DNA of 64,000 bases from Guyanagaster necrorhizus. Taxonomy: Eukaryota > Basidiomycota > Agaricomycetes > Agaricales > Physalacriaceae. The notes under the pieces were generated by a model. That model made no database searches, had not been told where the DNA came from, and saw nothing but the letters and a program-made list of their open reading frames with translations. The DNA is taken from NCBI RefSeq assembly GCF_019112545.1, contig NW_025064881.1:2144591-2208590 (forward strand), in the 5' to 3' direction. Below, in pieces: positions 32,459-44,423 of this stretch. Both the position numbers and the translations under genes were made by a program. The stretch's first letter is position 1. Each line of letters opens with the position of its first letter.

Positions 32459-34603
32459 ATGCAACATTTCATTGCATTTTCTTCTGGCCTTTTCGCACTT
32501 TCGGCTGCCAAATCCTTGTTGAGTACTGGTTATAACACAACTCTCCTGGACAGAGCATCTTCTCTCGACTCTGGATGTGGAACTTCTGGCGCCGAGTCCT
32601 GCGTATCGTCTTCCTCAGGTCAAGACCTCTGTTGCTTTGAATACCCAGGGGTAAGAAACCCTCTTCTTTTCAAAAAGAACCACCTTCCTGAGGCTCTTGT
32701 AGGGTCTCTTGGTTCAACCTCAGGTATGACCTCTGATTCTTTCAGGACCCCACCTCCGGAGCACTCAATTCTTGTCATGGAGTTTTGGGACTATGATCCA
32801 TCAACCGGCCCAAGTAATAGCTGGACCATTCACGGTCAGCATACGAGCCTCGATGTTTTCGTCTCGAATGTTTATTTTTTTCTGGGCTTCAGGACTTTGG
32901 CCGGATCAGTGTGTATCGAAGCACATGCAGCAAACGGCCGTATTAATAACATCCAATAGTTGCGACTCTACCTATGACGAAAACTGCGATCCATCACGAG
33001 CGTATACGGATATTGCTTCAGTATTTTCCTCTGACTTCGTCGCGTGGGCGAAAGCTAATGCCCGCGTTAGTTGTTGACCGACAATGATGCTGGCGATACG
33101 CTCTCGTACATGCAAACTGTACGTCATTTGTGAAGTCTGGGATGGTCATACTAAAATCTGAACACCATAGTATTGGGTTGATATTGATGGTGATAACGAA
33201 GAATTCTGGGAGGTAAGGATAACATTTTATGCCTCGTTCCGTTCCGTTCATTTACACAATCTCAAAGCATGAATGGAGCACGCACGGAACATGCTTTAGG
33301 TAAATGTTATGTCTCTGGGCATCTGGATATTTCTGATGGAGCAATCGTAGTACTCTAGAGCTCGACTGTTTCTCAGGCATCATCAGGGGACAAGAGGTAC
33401 AACTGGGAAATTTAATGAATTTCATGATCTTTGATTTACTCATCCATTCCCTCAAGGCTGTTGCTTACTTTCAATCGGTCGTGGCATTGTTTAAAGTATG
33501 TCTTATCACAGAACCGTGCACCCTTACTGATTGTTATTGCGGACAGTCGCTCCCTACATACGAATGGCTCGCTAACAAAGGAATTACACCGTCAAGTAGT
33601 ACCTCATATTCACTTTCCAAAGTGATAGCGGCTCTGGAAGAGGGGTCTGGCGTGAGCAGGAAAAATCCCTGAATGAAAGATCTTTGTTTACTACAGATGT
33701 TTTGGTAGGGCTACACACCCGCCTTGGACTGCGACGGGAGCAACTTGAACCAGATCTACTGGTACTTCCATTTGAAAGGTTCTGTTGTTGACGGTGCATT
33801 CGTTCCTATCTGTACGTGGAGCAACATGATCTCCTTGCCGTGCGCTGACGACGGGATTTAGCTGCGCCGGAAGCAGGGTCTTGTGGCTCTACGGTCAAGT
33901 ACCCCCCCAAGTCAAGCTCGAGCACGCCAACGTCTACTGTACGTGACCATTAAGAACGGTGGATATCTACTGACCATGCGCTTAGACCACCTCAGTACGT
34001 AAAATACAGTAAAACTCACATATCATCTTGCTGTGGACGTTGAACCATGTACATAGTCCTCCCCTAGTGGCGTATGTTAGCCCATTGTGTTCCGGCTGCG
34101 CTTATTCAAAATTCTTTGATCAGACGTCGGGAAGAACGCTTCCCGCCAAGGTGACCGTCATGGCCTTGCAATCGGGATCAGAGGACGGTGGATTGCTCTC
34201 CTTAGGAACATGGTCCACTCAGACTTTGGCGACGTTCACAACGACTGGAGATGCTGATAGCTTCACTATGACTTCGTCGAAAGGCAACTGCGGCGTTTGC
34301 AGCGGCGCACTCACATGTGGCAGCGGGGTGTCTTTATCGACCTTCTCGACGGTAAGTGATCATGAATTGATGTTGTCGGCAATAGTAGATATATAACAAA
34401 TTCAGATCCTCTCGAATGGCGATCTCCTCTTGTCATATAACGGTGAGACCGACTTCAGCAGTGACGGGTCTCCAGGTGGAACGACAGTGGTAAAGTGATG
34501 GATGACTCTGGTGCCCGAATATGAGCTGATACGCCTGCAGTATACAGTCTATGTTGGTTCGAGCCACGACGAAATTTACAGTCTGTCAATACATGAGAAG
34601 TGA
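32459..34603 (+). CDS. Secreted ribonuclease T2
   Basis: Extracellular or vacuolar RNase yielding 2',3'-cyclic phosphates. The signal peptide starts MQHFIAFSSGLFALSAAKS. The N-terminal Cys-rich part ends LCCFEYPG; a 21-nt exon (32703-32723) gives GLLVQPQ; then FWDYDPSTGPSNSWTIHG joined to LWPDQC contains catalytic site CAS I, and EEFWEHEWSTHGTCF contains CAS II. Both catalytic histidines are present. Later segments (LPTYEWLANKGI, LDCDGSNLNQIYWYFHLKGS) and the C-terminal domain (VTVMALQSGSEDGGLLSLGT, LSYNGETDFSSDGS) complete the fungal architecture. About 13 exons. One junction, LWPDQC to CDSTYDENCDPSRAY (near 32913-32959), cannot be joined in frame with GT-AG ends. End taken at 34603 after an intron following TTV; 34498 is the alternative. 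Confidence 0.8.
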
Positions 34604-34691
34604 ATCATAGTTGCTGGATGTTGTGTAGGCCCCTGTAGCAGTTACTGTAGGAAGCTGTACATCAGTGGATCAATCGTAACGCTCACTCATC

Positions 34692-35216
34692 ATGCCACCG
34701 CCCTCGGACCATCCGTCTCTACATCTCATTGTCCTCCCAAATGATTTTTTTGTCGTGCAGCTCAAACATAACGAAATAGATGCAGACGTTCTGACCAACT
34801 TGACCAGTCAGCCGGAGAGATTCTTCTCGTTGACTCGGACAGCTGAAGAAGTGTCCGTTGTTGGAGAAATAAATAAGGACCTCCCTCAGAAGTATCACGA
34901 AAATTCTGGATGGCGTTGTGTCCGAATTGCAGGTCCTATGGAATTCAGTGAGCCGACTCGTTGAGCCATGGGTGCCAGGCTCATCTTCGCCCTCCAAGAT
35001 TTAACAGGTGTATTGGCCAGTTTTACGCTGCCTCTGCAGGAGGCCCAGGTCCCAGTGTTTGCCGTGTCCACTTGGTATGTCCATTTTCGCTATCGCCTGA
35101 AAATGATACCGACTGCGTTGACAACGAGGAATACCGACTACGTGCTTGTGCCCAAGGATAAGCTGGCGATTGCAGTGGGGGCATTGAAAGAAGATAGCTG
35201 GAAGTTCATTTCGTAG
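34692..35216 (+). CDS. ACT-domain protein (CASTOR/ACT_7-like)
   Basis: Small protein built of ACT-type amino-acid-sensing folds; function in fungi unknown to me. Three exons: the first ends MEF, the second begins at an internal acceptor giving NLTGVLASFTLPLQEAQVPV, and the third completes FAVSTWNTDYVLVPKDKLAI. Segments LHLIVLPNDFFVVQL, PERFFSLTRTAEEVSVVGE and WRCVRIAGPMEF are characteristic. About 140 residues after splicing. The acceptor at 35001-35003 (CCAAG) is preferred over the later one because it gives the family-like NLTG. Confidence 0.8.
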
Positions 35217-35470
35217 GAGGCAGTAATGATAGATTAGACAAAAGCTTGCCAGGGTTCATCATCGTAGATATTAGAAAATGATGCAGCTCCATTTTGGGTG
35301 GAAAGGCGCGACAGAATTCTGGCGCCTGCCCTCTGCCTCTACCACCACCGCTGCCTCTGCTGCCTCAATACCATACTCATCATTTATTCTTTGCTCTTAT
35401 CGACGTAGAATACTACTTTGAAGCGCATCAGTGCTGCTTGAACCGCTGTCTTAGACAGCGTCCAGCGCCA

Positions 35471-37553
35471 ATGAACTCGACCCCTTCAACGTCTGTAGCA
35501 CCGTCGGGCAGGCAGACCCGTCAGAAACGCGTCAATCCCTCGCGTTCTGGAAAGGGTGGCCCTGGTATAGGGAACTGCGAAGCCGACACTCTTATATTGG
35601 ACACCCAGAAACGACAGCGTACGTATTTTTCTTCAAGTTTACTGTAGATTTCAAGCCTTACTGGTGTATATGTCTAGTCGAGAATGAACCGTTGATTCCT
35701 GCCAATACTCTATTTTTCATGACGACTAATCTGGAGCTGCTTCCTGAGAGCTCTTCCTCATCTGACGGGCAGGTTATGTTCAACACCCATGCCAATGAAC
35801 GCTATTTTGACCGTCCAGAGGTCATGCAAAGCTACAGATTGCAGCAATCCATCGAAACTCCTGATTTTACCGAATTGTCCCAGACCCATGTCGGGGGACG
35901 GTTTAGGCCTAGGGGCTCCGACGACGTTCGTGGATTTTATTTCTTACAATTGCCGTTCAATACTGATACTCTGAATAATTATATGCTTTTCCCCTTCTAT
36001 GTGCCCATATCATATCACAGACCACACATGACACTTCAGATGCTTATTACGAAAAGCGGCATCGCAAGTACGAGACCATGGAAAAACGCCAACGTCTTCG
36101 AGAGAAGGAGCAGCTCAAGTACGAGCAGTACAAACTCAAAGAGAGGATTGAGCAACTTCGTGGGATGGATGCTATGGGTTTTCTCACTCTTCCAGCTGAG
36201 ACATTCACTCCAAAGCCGCTGGAGGAAGAAAACGCTGAACTTCCCTCCATTTCCGCCAGTGGATTTCATATAAACAACCCTTCACTCTATAAAGAGGGTG
36301 AGAGGCGTCGGAAGGAGATGCTTGATACCGCCACAACATTAGAGGAGAGGTATCGCGTATTGTTACCCCCAGACAAGAAGAATCATCCCAAGAAGCATAA
36401 CAAAGAGAGCCAGAAAAAAGTACCTCGCCAAGGCATCGAGATAAGAGTGTCGGAAGAGGTTCAGTCCGAGTGGGAGGAGAACGAGGTAGAAGAAGGGGAG
36501 AATCAGCGCGAGGCTGAAGAGGCCGATATGCCTTTGCAGGAAGAAGTCCTGCATAATGAGAAACCTGTGCCTCTCACAATCAAAGTACCTCCCAGGGTTT
36601 CTTCCACCGTGCCAACACCGGCGCCAACACCCCCGGCCATATCTGTGCCATTTACGAAGACGGCAATGGAAGCGAAGTCTGTGTTTCCAACAAACCCGCC
36701 GCCGCCAACTAATGCTGTCGTGCCGGTCAAGGCCGCTCCGCCACTGCCCAAGAAACGAAGAAAAGCGGATCCTACTCCATCAATTCTCATAGAAAGCCCT
36801 CCTCCTTTCCGTCCGACATGGTCTGGAACTCGCCTTTCACCCTTCCTCTCATGTCCGCCCTCTCCAGCAGTCATTCTATCTTCAGGACCTACCGCCGGGT
36901 CGAGTTCCCTTAGCCCTGTTTCCGTTATTGGGCCTGATGAGACCCCCGGTTCCCCAGTCAGCCCCCTCTTTGATGAGTTGACAAGCGCCACACCCACTCT
37001 GTCTAATCCCGAAATTGCGACTCTTGACATAAGTATCAAGTCTGTGTCGTCCTCTACCTCAGAGATAGATTATCTCGTTGAAAAACCCGCGGAAGAACCA
37101 GATTTTCATGTTACCACAGACACAGGAAGGTCTCCTCGTAAGCGGGGCCGATACTCCTACACCTACTCTGCCACGCAACTGGTCAAGGAGTCAGTCTCTG
37201 CGCCGCTTCCACGCTCTGCGGCGCGCGTAACCGAAGTGACTGCTTCTGCATCCCCTGCTGCTTCTCCCATATCCGCGCCGAAAGCCAAAGCGCCTGGTGT
37301 CTTGCTGTCTGCCGCTCTTAAGAGAAACCAAAACAACCCGCGCGGCTCCATCATCAGACATTACGTGGCCTGGGGGGTCAAGCTTGGGCCTGAGCGTAAA
37401 GGTGAGGAGAAAGAGTATGAGATACCAAGGGAGATACGCGAGGAGTCTCTGGTTGCGGCAGTCATGGCAAAGATTGAGGCGCAATGCCCCGATGTCGATG
37501 AAGGTCCACCTGAAACTGTTGAGGGTTCCAACCGGCGCAGAACTCGTGTGTAG
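35471..37553 (+). CDS. SAS4-like/PEHE-like coiled-coil protein, putative chromatin factor
   Basis: Function not established. Ser/Thr/Arg-rich N-terminus (MNSTPSTSVAPSGRQTRQKR). After two introns a block reads ANERYFDRPEVMQSYRLQQS, ETPDFTELSQTHVGGRFRPR, then DTSDAYYEKRHRKYETMEKR and LREKEQLKYEQYKLKERIEQ. An acidic-Tyr-His-basic stretch followed by an E/K-rich helix resembles the conserved domain of fungal Sas4-type acetyltransferase partners. A roughly 490-codon last exon is disordered (Pro/Glu-rich) with basic islands (PKKRRKADPT, SPRKRGRYSY) that could be nuclear localisation signals, ending VEGSNRRRTRV. It could be any coiled-coil nuclear protein; the SAS4 label is tentative. Confidence 0.6.
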
Positions 37554-37741
37554 CGCAGAGCTTGAGTTATTTGATTCCAGAGAAACCAGGGGACTTCTTG
37601 CTTCCATCGCTTGCTCCGCGACCGTCTTTTTCGTATCGACGACACCGGCCTTACTTATTATCGATAACTTGTAACTAAATTTATTTAAGTCGAGTAATTT
37701 ATTCGTCATATTTCTACTGTCGAGGACCGTTTACTGGTCTA

Positions 37742-38979
37742 TTATAGCGACTTCACGACTTCCAATAACTCCTTTTGACCATCCAAGCGAATTGTGTTTT
37801 GGCGCCCCGAGACCATCTGCGCATGCGTAACCGTAGGAAGCTGCGTGACTGGTGTAGCCCACACTTTGTCATCTGGCAATCTATATTTGTAGTTGCTCTT
37901 GAGACGGTGATGGGATCGTCCAAACAAGCTTCCTAGTTGAACCTGAGGACGAGCTACACTCTTCGTCTCATCCTCCATACCTGGTCCCTTTCTTTCTCCG
38001 ATGAGCACCTCTGCTTGTGGTAGAGCGAAGTCGACTGCAGGACCGCGAAGTTGAGGGAGATACGAAAAGGATACGTTTGCTTCTCGGTCAGGAATAGCTT
38101 TCTCTTCAGATTCCAGCACTCTTTTGACGTGAGTATCTATCTCAGCATCCCCTGATAATACGATCTCAAGACCATTATTTTGCCTTCTCCCGGGGTCAGT
38201 GCGGGGTCGTCGAGGCTTGTTATTTCTCTGGGGCCGCGAATTCCTGGATGGCGCATTTCCCCTTTGTGCCCTTACTGGGCGAGCATTGGTCTTGGAGAGC
38301 TGTTTCTCATCTTTCTCCTGGCCACTTCCGTCTTTCTTCTGCTGACGCGGCTCCTTGTTACGACGATACTGTGATGTCTGCTGCTGCTCAAACAAGGCAT
38401 CGAAGTTGACACCGGCGACATATTTTTTGTGTGTATTGACACGAGCAGTCTCTTGAGGAGTTGGTATGTGGACAGCTGTGGTGGACGTGCCAGCCAAAGT
38501 ATCCAGATCCACACTCTTGTAGTGATCTTTGAACCGCTCCCCCGGCAGAGAAGTAGGGGCAGATGGAGTCTCGCTTGGAGAAGAGGATGCAGAAGAGGCC
38601 AAAGAGGCAGGGGGAGGAGTGACGGCGTCATTGGAAGGAACATCAACGGTTGCAGGAGGAGCAGCTGGCTTTTGTGCATGGATTTTCATAAGACGACCAG
38701 ATAACGGTCCCGAGTACATCTGTATCTCTGTACTAGATGCTAAAAAAACAACGCATATATGTCAATGTATCGTACCAATATACCGCAGATATACGCACGA
38801 ATTTTGATACCGTCAAGGTCTTCAACTATTCTCTTTTGCCTACCTCCGCCTATTCTGTCTAGAAGCCTAGTGCTCAAATCAGGGACAGCGTTAGGAGCAG
38901 CCTCGGTTGAGGTGAGGCGTATACATTGCGTCTTGAGGCAGCGCAGAGCAGGACCAGCACTGGGTCGCCATCCGAGCAT
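37742..38979 (-). CDS. Unrecognised protein, probable mitochondrial targeting signal
   Basis: I do not recognise the family. Two exons: a short first exon begins MLGWRPSAGPALRCLKTQCI, Arg/Ser/Leu-rich with no acidic residue, consistent with a presequence, and continues LLDRIGGGRQKR. After an intron near 38.7-38.8 kb comes a Pro/Ser/Thr-rich region, a strongly basic low-complexity part (NSRPQRNNKPRRPRTDPGRR), and an ordered C-terminal part (EIVLSGDAEIDTHVKRVLES, FSYLPQLRGPAVDFALPQAE, HHRLKSNYKYRLPDDKVWAT). The basic linker and presequence would suit a mitoribosome-associated or RNA-binding protein; that is inference. Divergent from PFA4 by 81 bp. Confidence 0.7.
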
Positions 38980-39060
38980 GGTGTGACGGTGAAGGCGCAA
39001 AAAGGGAAGGATGGTATTTGGTTCTATTGCCTTCAGCCTTTTTGAGTTACTCTGCTTTGC

Positions 39061-40998
39061 ATGCATCCTTTACTTGGTCGCCTGGTCGTCACTCTTACCC
39101 TTTGCCTTATCTGCTTCATTGCCTATTCTTCCCAGATATTTGTGCTTTGGCCATGGTACGGTCGTGCCCTTTCTGTCGACCTCATCTGTCTCTTGTTTCC
39201 GTTCAAGTGAGCCACTGATCGTCACCGTTCCCCCATTGTTAACTTTTCGCAGTCTTCTCGTTGGAATGCTTTTATGGAATTACTTTCTTTGCGTGTTCAC
39301 TGACCCTGGCGGTGTACCGGAGGGCTGGGTTCGTATTTCAGCCTTCCCCTTGCTGTCTTCCTGACCGATGGATAGAAACCCGATACTCACGAGGACGGCT
39401 ACGAAGTCAAGAAACTGACGGGGGGACCACGGTATTGCAGAATGTGCGAAAAGTACAAACCCCCTCGAACACATCATTGTCGCCAGTGCAATAGGTATGC
39501 CCTCTTTCCTGACCGATGTTGGGCAAATCTAATCTCTTCAAGGTGCATACTGCGCATGGGTACAGCCCCTTCTGCGTTTGAAGCACTCCAATCTCATGAC
39601 TCCTCTAGATCATCATTGTCCTTGGGTCAATAATTGCGTCGGCCACTTCAACTACGGCTATTTCATACGCTTTTTATTCTACGTCGATGTTGCATGCTCC
39701 TACCACCTTGTGATGATGACACGGCGCGCTATGGAAAGACCAGACGTTGTATATTGGGTGAGCATTTACTCTTGTCCACCATTGCCCATCTCATCTCAAT
39801 TTCTTTCTTCAGAACACAATAACGGTGACTGAGCTAGTGTTCATCATCTTAAATTTCGTCGCTTGCGTTCCCGTCTTGCTGGCAGTCGGTGCATTCAGGT
39901 TTATTCACTATATATTTGCTATCATTTTATGTTAATATCGGTCTCAGCCTCTTCCATTTTTCGAGCCTCATGTCGAATACAACCACAATCGAAGGTTGGG
40001 AGAAAGACAAAGTCGCGACGATGGTTCGGAGAGGTAAGATCCGCGAGGTATGCTTTTCTGGTTCTCATCCGTCTGATTACCAGCTGAACTTCCCGCGCAG
40101 ATCAAGTTTCCTTACGTGTGTATTTTTTAGGGTCGGACCCTTGCGTGCTGACTCTCAGTTGTCCAGAATCTCGGCCGAAGACGCAACATAGAATCTGTTC
40201 TTGGTCCAAGTCCTCTACTTTGGTGCTATCCCGCGAGAGCGCTAGGCAACGGACTGAAATATGATATCAATGAGGGTGGTAAGTGGATTGAGCTGACGGA
40301 ACCACGAGAGCAATACGAGAGAGGTGGATGGGAAGCATGAGTGCGGCGTATTCAGTGAGCAAATCATCATGCAGTGTTACGGTCCAGTAAGCACTCATAT
40401 TTTCCTTCTCAAGCTCCTGTGTAGCCATCTCATCTCATCGCCTCGTTATTCCTCTGCCGCTGTATCTGTTAATATTTGAGGCTGATCTCTTTCTTCTACA
40501 TTCACAGAAGGCTTAGAACTGGACACATGGCCTCCGCGTGATCCAGGAGCCACCCTATGCGAAGACCGACCTGAAGGCTTCCATCTTCCAGACACCCCTT
40601 GGACATATGGGAATGAGACGGTAAATCCCGACCTGAGGCCGTCCAACTCCCAGCCGCGAAAACCCGGTCGGAAACAGATAAAAGACGGGCATGTATCGAC
40701 ACTCCCGCCATACCATCCAGATTATCAAGAGGGGGCTAGCTCTGGATACGACTACGAGGATGATTCGTCCGATGAATCATCTCCTGACGAAGGCCGCACT
40801 CTAGTGAGACGGGGCTCAGAAGGATATGAGGTGCGACGTCAAGGAAGGGAGGCCATGCTGCAACGCTACCTTCAGGAAATTGGAGAAACGCCCGGGCGAT
40901 ACCATAGATATATTCCCCAATCTGATTCGGAGTCGGAGAGTGATGACGATATACCAATTGGACAATCCCTTCGGACAGATAACAGAGAACAGCAGTGA
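39061..40998 (+). CDS. PFA4: DHHC protein S-palmitoyltransferase, Pfa4 type
   Basis: ER membrane enzyme that S-acylates cysteines; in yeast Pfa4 modifies chitin synthase Chs3. Start [20 protein letters not shown] begins the first helix and joins [29 protein letters not shown] is the conserved DPG motif. The zinc-finger region, over several exons, reads [30 protein letters not shown] and [19 protein letters not shown]; the catalytic Cys is intact. Later [20 protein letters not shown] and [15 protein letters not shown] match the cytosolic tail. The long C-terminus is Ser/Asp/Arg-rich, ending LRTDNREQQ. About seven exons. A start at 39011 in another frame is rejected because its frame lacks the conserved first-helix sequence. 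Confidence 0.88.
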
Positions 40999-41179
40999 TG
41001 TGTGTGATAGATTACTGTTAAAATAACTTGTGAACTCCTGTAGCTAATCAGTTGCTAATAGTAATAATCTGTTGTAGAACCGAAGGATGTGTTCAAGACC
41101 AAAAAATATGTACCCCTAAAATACAAGTGCGCACAGACAATTACTAGGAACTACTGGTAGGTACAATGCACATACACGA

Positions 41180-43348
41180 TTAAGCTACCCTCTGAGTGTA
41201 CACTTTCCATATCAGACCTCCCTTCTCGCCTAATTCCAGCGTACTGCTCCCGAGAGGCACATCTACAAGCCACTTGTTGCTGTGTTCCTCCAGCTCCTGA
41301 ACGACCGACCCATTGATTTTCACTTGTATCTCTCCAAGCTTAGGCTTCTTTTTCGTCAGGCGCACGGGTTTGACTTTTACCCCGCCGCCCTTCGGGACTT
41401 TCGGCGGTCGACCTCGCCCCCGCTTGATTTTCTTCTTTCCATTCTTCATTGGAGCATCTACATCCATGGCATTGTCATCATCCACTTCCTCTTCCCCGCC
41501 ACTGCTCTCTTCTTCGTCACCCATAAATATAACCTCCTCAACACGGAGACTCTTATCTTCTGGTCCTAACCGCACTGACCAGCTCCTTACGCCTTCTCGG
41601 TAATCCAGATTAAATTGCCTCCCGCGAGGTATTGTCTTTATTAGAATGAGACGCAATTGATGAGCGTAATTCACTGGAGCGGGCGAGTTGGACATTGAAT
41701 GTACTTGGGCTGTTTGAGAAACGACGGCGACTTGAGGTGTCGGTGATAACGCCGGCGCTTGAGAAATGGCCGTATTGAGCTTTGTCGGATTAATTGGTTT
41801 GGAGTATTGCAAGAAGGTGATATTTGTGTTAGCTGGCGGCACAGTAGGTGTAGGCTGAGGTTGAGGAGTCAATGAGGACGAAGGTACATGTCCCGATGAT
41901 GTAGGAGTCACTACTGGGGCTAGTGGTGGCGGAGCGGGTGTTGGCGCAGCAGCTCGTGCAGTGACTGCCGGAGCAACAGGTTTCGGGGGTGGCTGAGGAG
42001 GAGAGGGTTGCGGGGTGTTCTTCGCAGGTGGAGCACGTACAGCTATAGTAGAAGTGTGTGGTAGTGTAGGTTCTGGCACCGGTGCCCGCAGAGAAAGTTG
42101 CGATGTAGTAACCTTAGACCCTGAAGAATTCGACGCAGCTGCAGGTACCTTGATCTTGATCGTATTGGTCGTGGGCTTGGAGTACCTCTCGAGCGTAAAG
42201 GGAAAGGGCAAGTCTGACATCAGTCGACGGAATTCGTTCTTTGAACGTTGTTAATATCCAAAATAAGCTATTAAAGTGTGAACGTACTCGAAGAGTAAGA
42301 GCATCCTCCCATATGAGGGTATGTTCTTGATTGAAAGCCAAGGCATTTGAAAAGACCAGTTCCACATCGTTGGCAAAATCATCCGCGGCGGCATATTCCT
42401 TGCGTTTGATACGTTTCTGAGGGTTGACGATTCGATTAGAATAAGCAAAATTGAGATGTCATTGACGTACAAATATATTCTCTAGACACTGGGGGTGTTT
42501 GATTTCCTTATAATAGATTGGCCAGTCTTTCTTGGAAGGCAACTCCATGAATTCAGCCGATATGGTTCGACCACTGCAGAGATAGTTGGTATGAGGCGGG
42601 AGTATATGCAGAGAGCATTGGACATACGTATCGTCAGTCTTGCTGATAAGCTTCTCGAGCCTTGACTTTGCCATACGATTCAGACTAGGAGGTTTACTTT
42701 TCTTCTTGCCATCTTCGCCAACTTCCACCCTGGCCAGTTCCTTGTACGTCTTGCCAGCAAGTTTCTGTAGAGAATTTAGACGACGAGGAGATCAAAGAGC
42801 AATTGCAAGCTTACTTGCAAGTCCTTTGCATCCTGCCAGATTATGCTGTCAGGGTGATTATAGCTTTTTGCGTTCGTGAAACACAAGTCGAAATCGAGCT
42901 TCACGGCCTCAAGATTAGGATAGGCATGAGAATTGAGCTTTTTCTTGATATCGTCGAGAGCAATTGGCTGCTTGATCAGGTCGAAGTAGTCGGGGTACTG
43001 ACGCTTGAGGGGTTTGGTAAGAAAGAGGGTAGATAGAGATCTGCCGCTGGGATTGTCGAAAGGCCGAGGAGTGATGGTTGTGAAGAAAAGAGGGCACCAA
43101 ATTGGTCAGAACAGGAAATGAGCCGAGTGCGTCACTACTTACTCTTTGTTGACTGCGTCCTTCACCGTCTGCCATATCTTCATTCCTTGCTCTCTGACCT
43201 CATCTTCGCTGGCCACTTCACCCTCAGAAATGGGATTTACTGGATCCGACATGGTTACATCGACGTCTGAAGATGACGGCTGGTCTTTCCGTCGCTTGGC
43301 TCGTGATCCCTCATCCACTGTCGACCCCGGATGATTTCGTTTTCCCAT
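41180..43348 (-). CDS. RSC4: Tandem-bromodomain chromatin-remodelling protein (Rsc4-like)
   Basis: Acetyl-lysine reader, likely a subunit of an RSC/SWI-SNF-class remodeller. Start MGKRNHPGSTVDEGSRAKRR (43348) carries a basic signal. Bromodomain 1 (about 42.8-43.1 kb) contains YPDYFDLIKQPIALDDIKKK and FTNAKSYNHPDSIIWQDA, with the acetyl-lysine-binding Asn. Bromodomain 2 (42.2-42.6 kb) contains FMELPSKKDWPIYYKEIKHP and ELVFSNALAFNQEHTLIWED, also with an Asn at the binding position. A Pro-rich linker and an AT-hook-like run GRGRPPKVPKGGG (about 41.4 kb) follow. The C-terminus resembles a Rsc4-type domain (LVDVPLGSSTLELGEKGGLI). About six exons. Rsc4 is chosen for the two-bromodomain layout; the exact ortholog is unproven. 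A CACGTGAT box lies 130 bp upstream. Confidence 0.82.
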
Positions 43349-44423
43349 GACACCGCTCGCTGCGAGTCGTTTCACAGTTCAGTCGTTCTGAAATCAAGAT
43401 ATGGTATGTCTTCGGAGACTGTAGGAGCAGAAAAATGGTCAAAATATTGGACTCCTTGGGCCAATGTAAGTTTGTGGCACGTGATCTCGTTGACGCGCCA
43501 CACTCCAGAACGCGTCGATAAACAAGTACTAACAATCCACGATCAAATGAAATTATCAAAGTTCAGCTTGAAGACCAGCGCCACAAGCGAATGCACAATA
43601 TTTTCTACGCTAGTTAGGTTAGCGCCCTTGTCCCTGCCCTTCGATATACTTGAAATTTCTAAATGGAATAGCATTTGCGGCGAAGGGAAAGGTTGGAAGT
43701 AAAGCAAGGAGGCCGCCGTGCTCTACAACCAAACAGCTCTGGATGCAACATCCCCTCTCAATGCCTTATCTCGGAACATACCTTAACGGAAGTTCGTTCT
43801 TGTCCTTGAGAATATAGCAAACGGAAGGCTTCGCCCGAATCGGCCTTACTGCCGTAATTTCCTGACCATGCATGCCCTACCACGTTTCGATGGCCATCGC
43901 TGCTTTTTATGAAGCTCAACTAACGCTTAGAGAAAGCGAACCTCCATAAATTATCGTCTGGTAAGCAAATCCACTATAAACTTTTTACGCTGTGGCACCA
44001 TTGAAGTCATCAAGGCTTGAAAGACAGCTTCCCGCGATACTTATCCATGACTTCAGCTTCATATCAAGTCTAATGGCTCGAGTCTCACCAAAATATGTAT
44101 CAACAGATCTGCAACTCGGTGGACCAGCGTCAAGGGGAACCACTTGTAAGGGATATTTACAACAGCGTTGTCGTATTCACTATCCTACAAGTTCTTGGTG
44201 TTCTCCACCTACAACATGCGAAGAGGTTCGGAATATTCAACGCCTCGGTGTCACAGCAATGACGTTGTTGAATCCAGGCAGCCCCCTTATGAGCGACCTG
44301 ATACATGGACATCTGTATATTATACAAGATTTATGAGGTGAGTACAATATCTAGTTTCTGACAATTTAATTCGATTACTTATCTTTATGTATCTACTCAA
44401 AAAACTTTCGAAGTATATCAGAT
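43349..44423. other. 1.1-kb intergenic region, nothing recognised
   Basis: Lies between the Rsc4-like gene start and the desaturase gene end. A plus-strand frame at 43992-44336 is open for 114 codons but is His/Ser/Pro-rich with no domain, and neighbouring frames are no better. Contains CACGTGAT at 43478-43485. It may hold a non-coding leader or an old relic. Confidence 0.5.

Noticed and set aside
36503..37039. 178-codon Gly-rich minus-strand frame
   Set aside because: Antisense shadow of the Pro/Ser-rich part of the SAS4-like protein.
43992..44336. 114-codon open frame on the plus strand
   Set aside because: No domain, composition unlike neighbouring proteins, and no splice or promoter support; kept only as a note in the intergenic entry.
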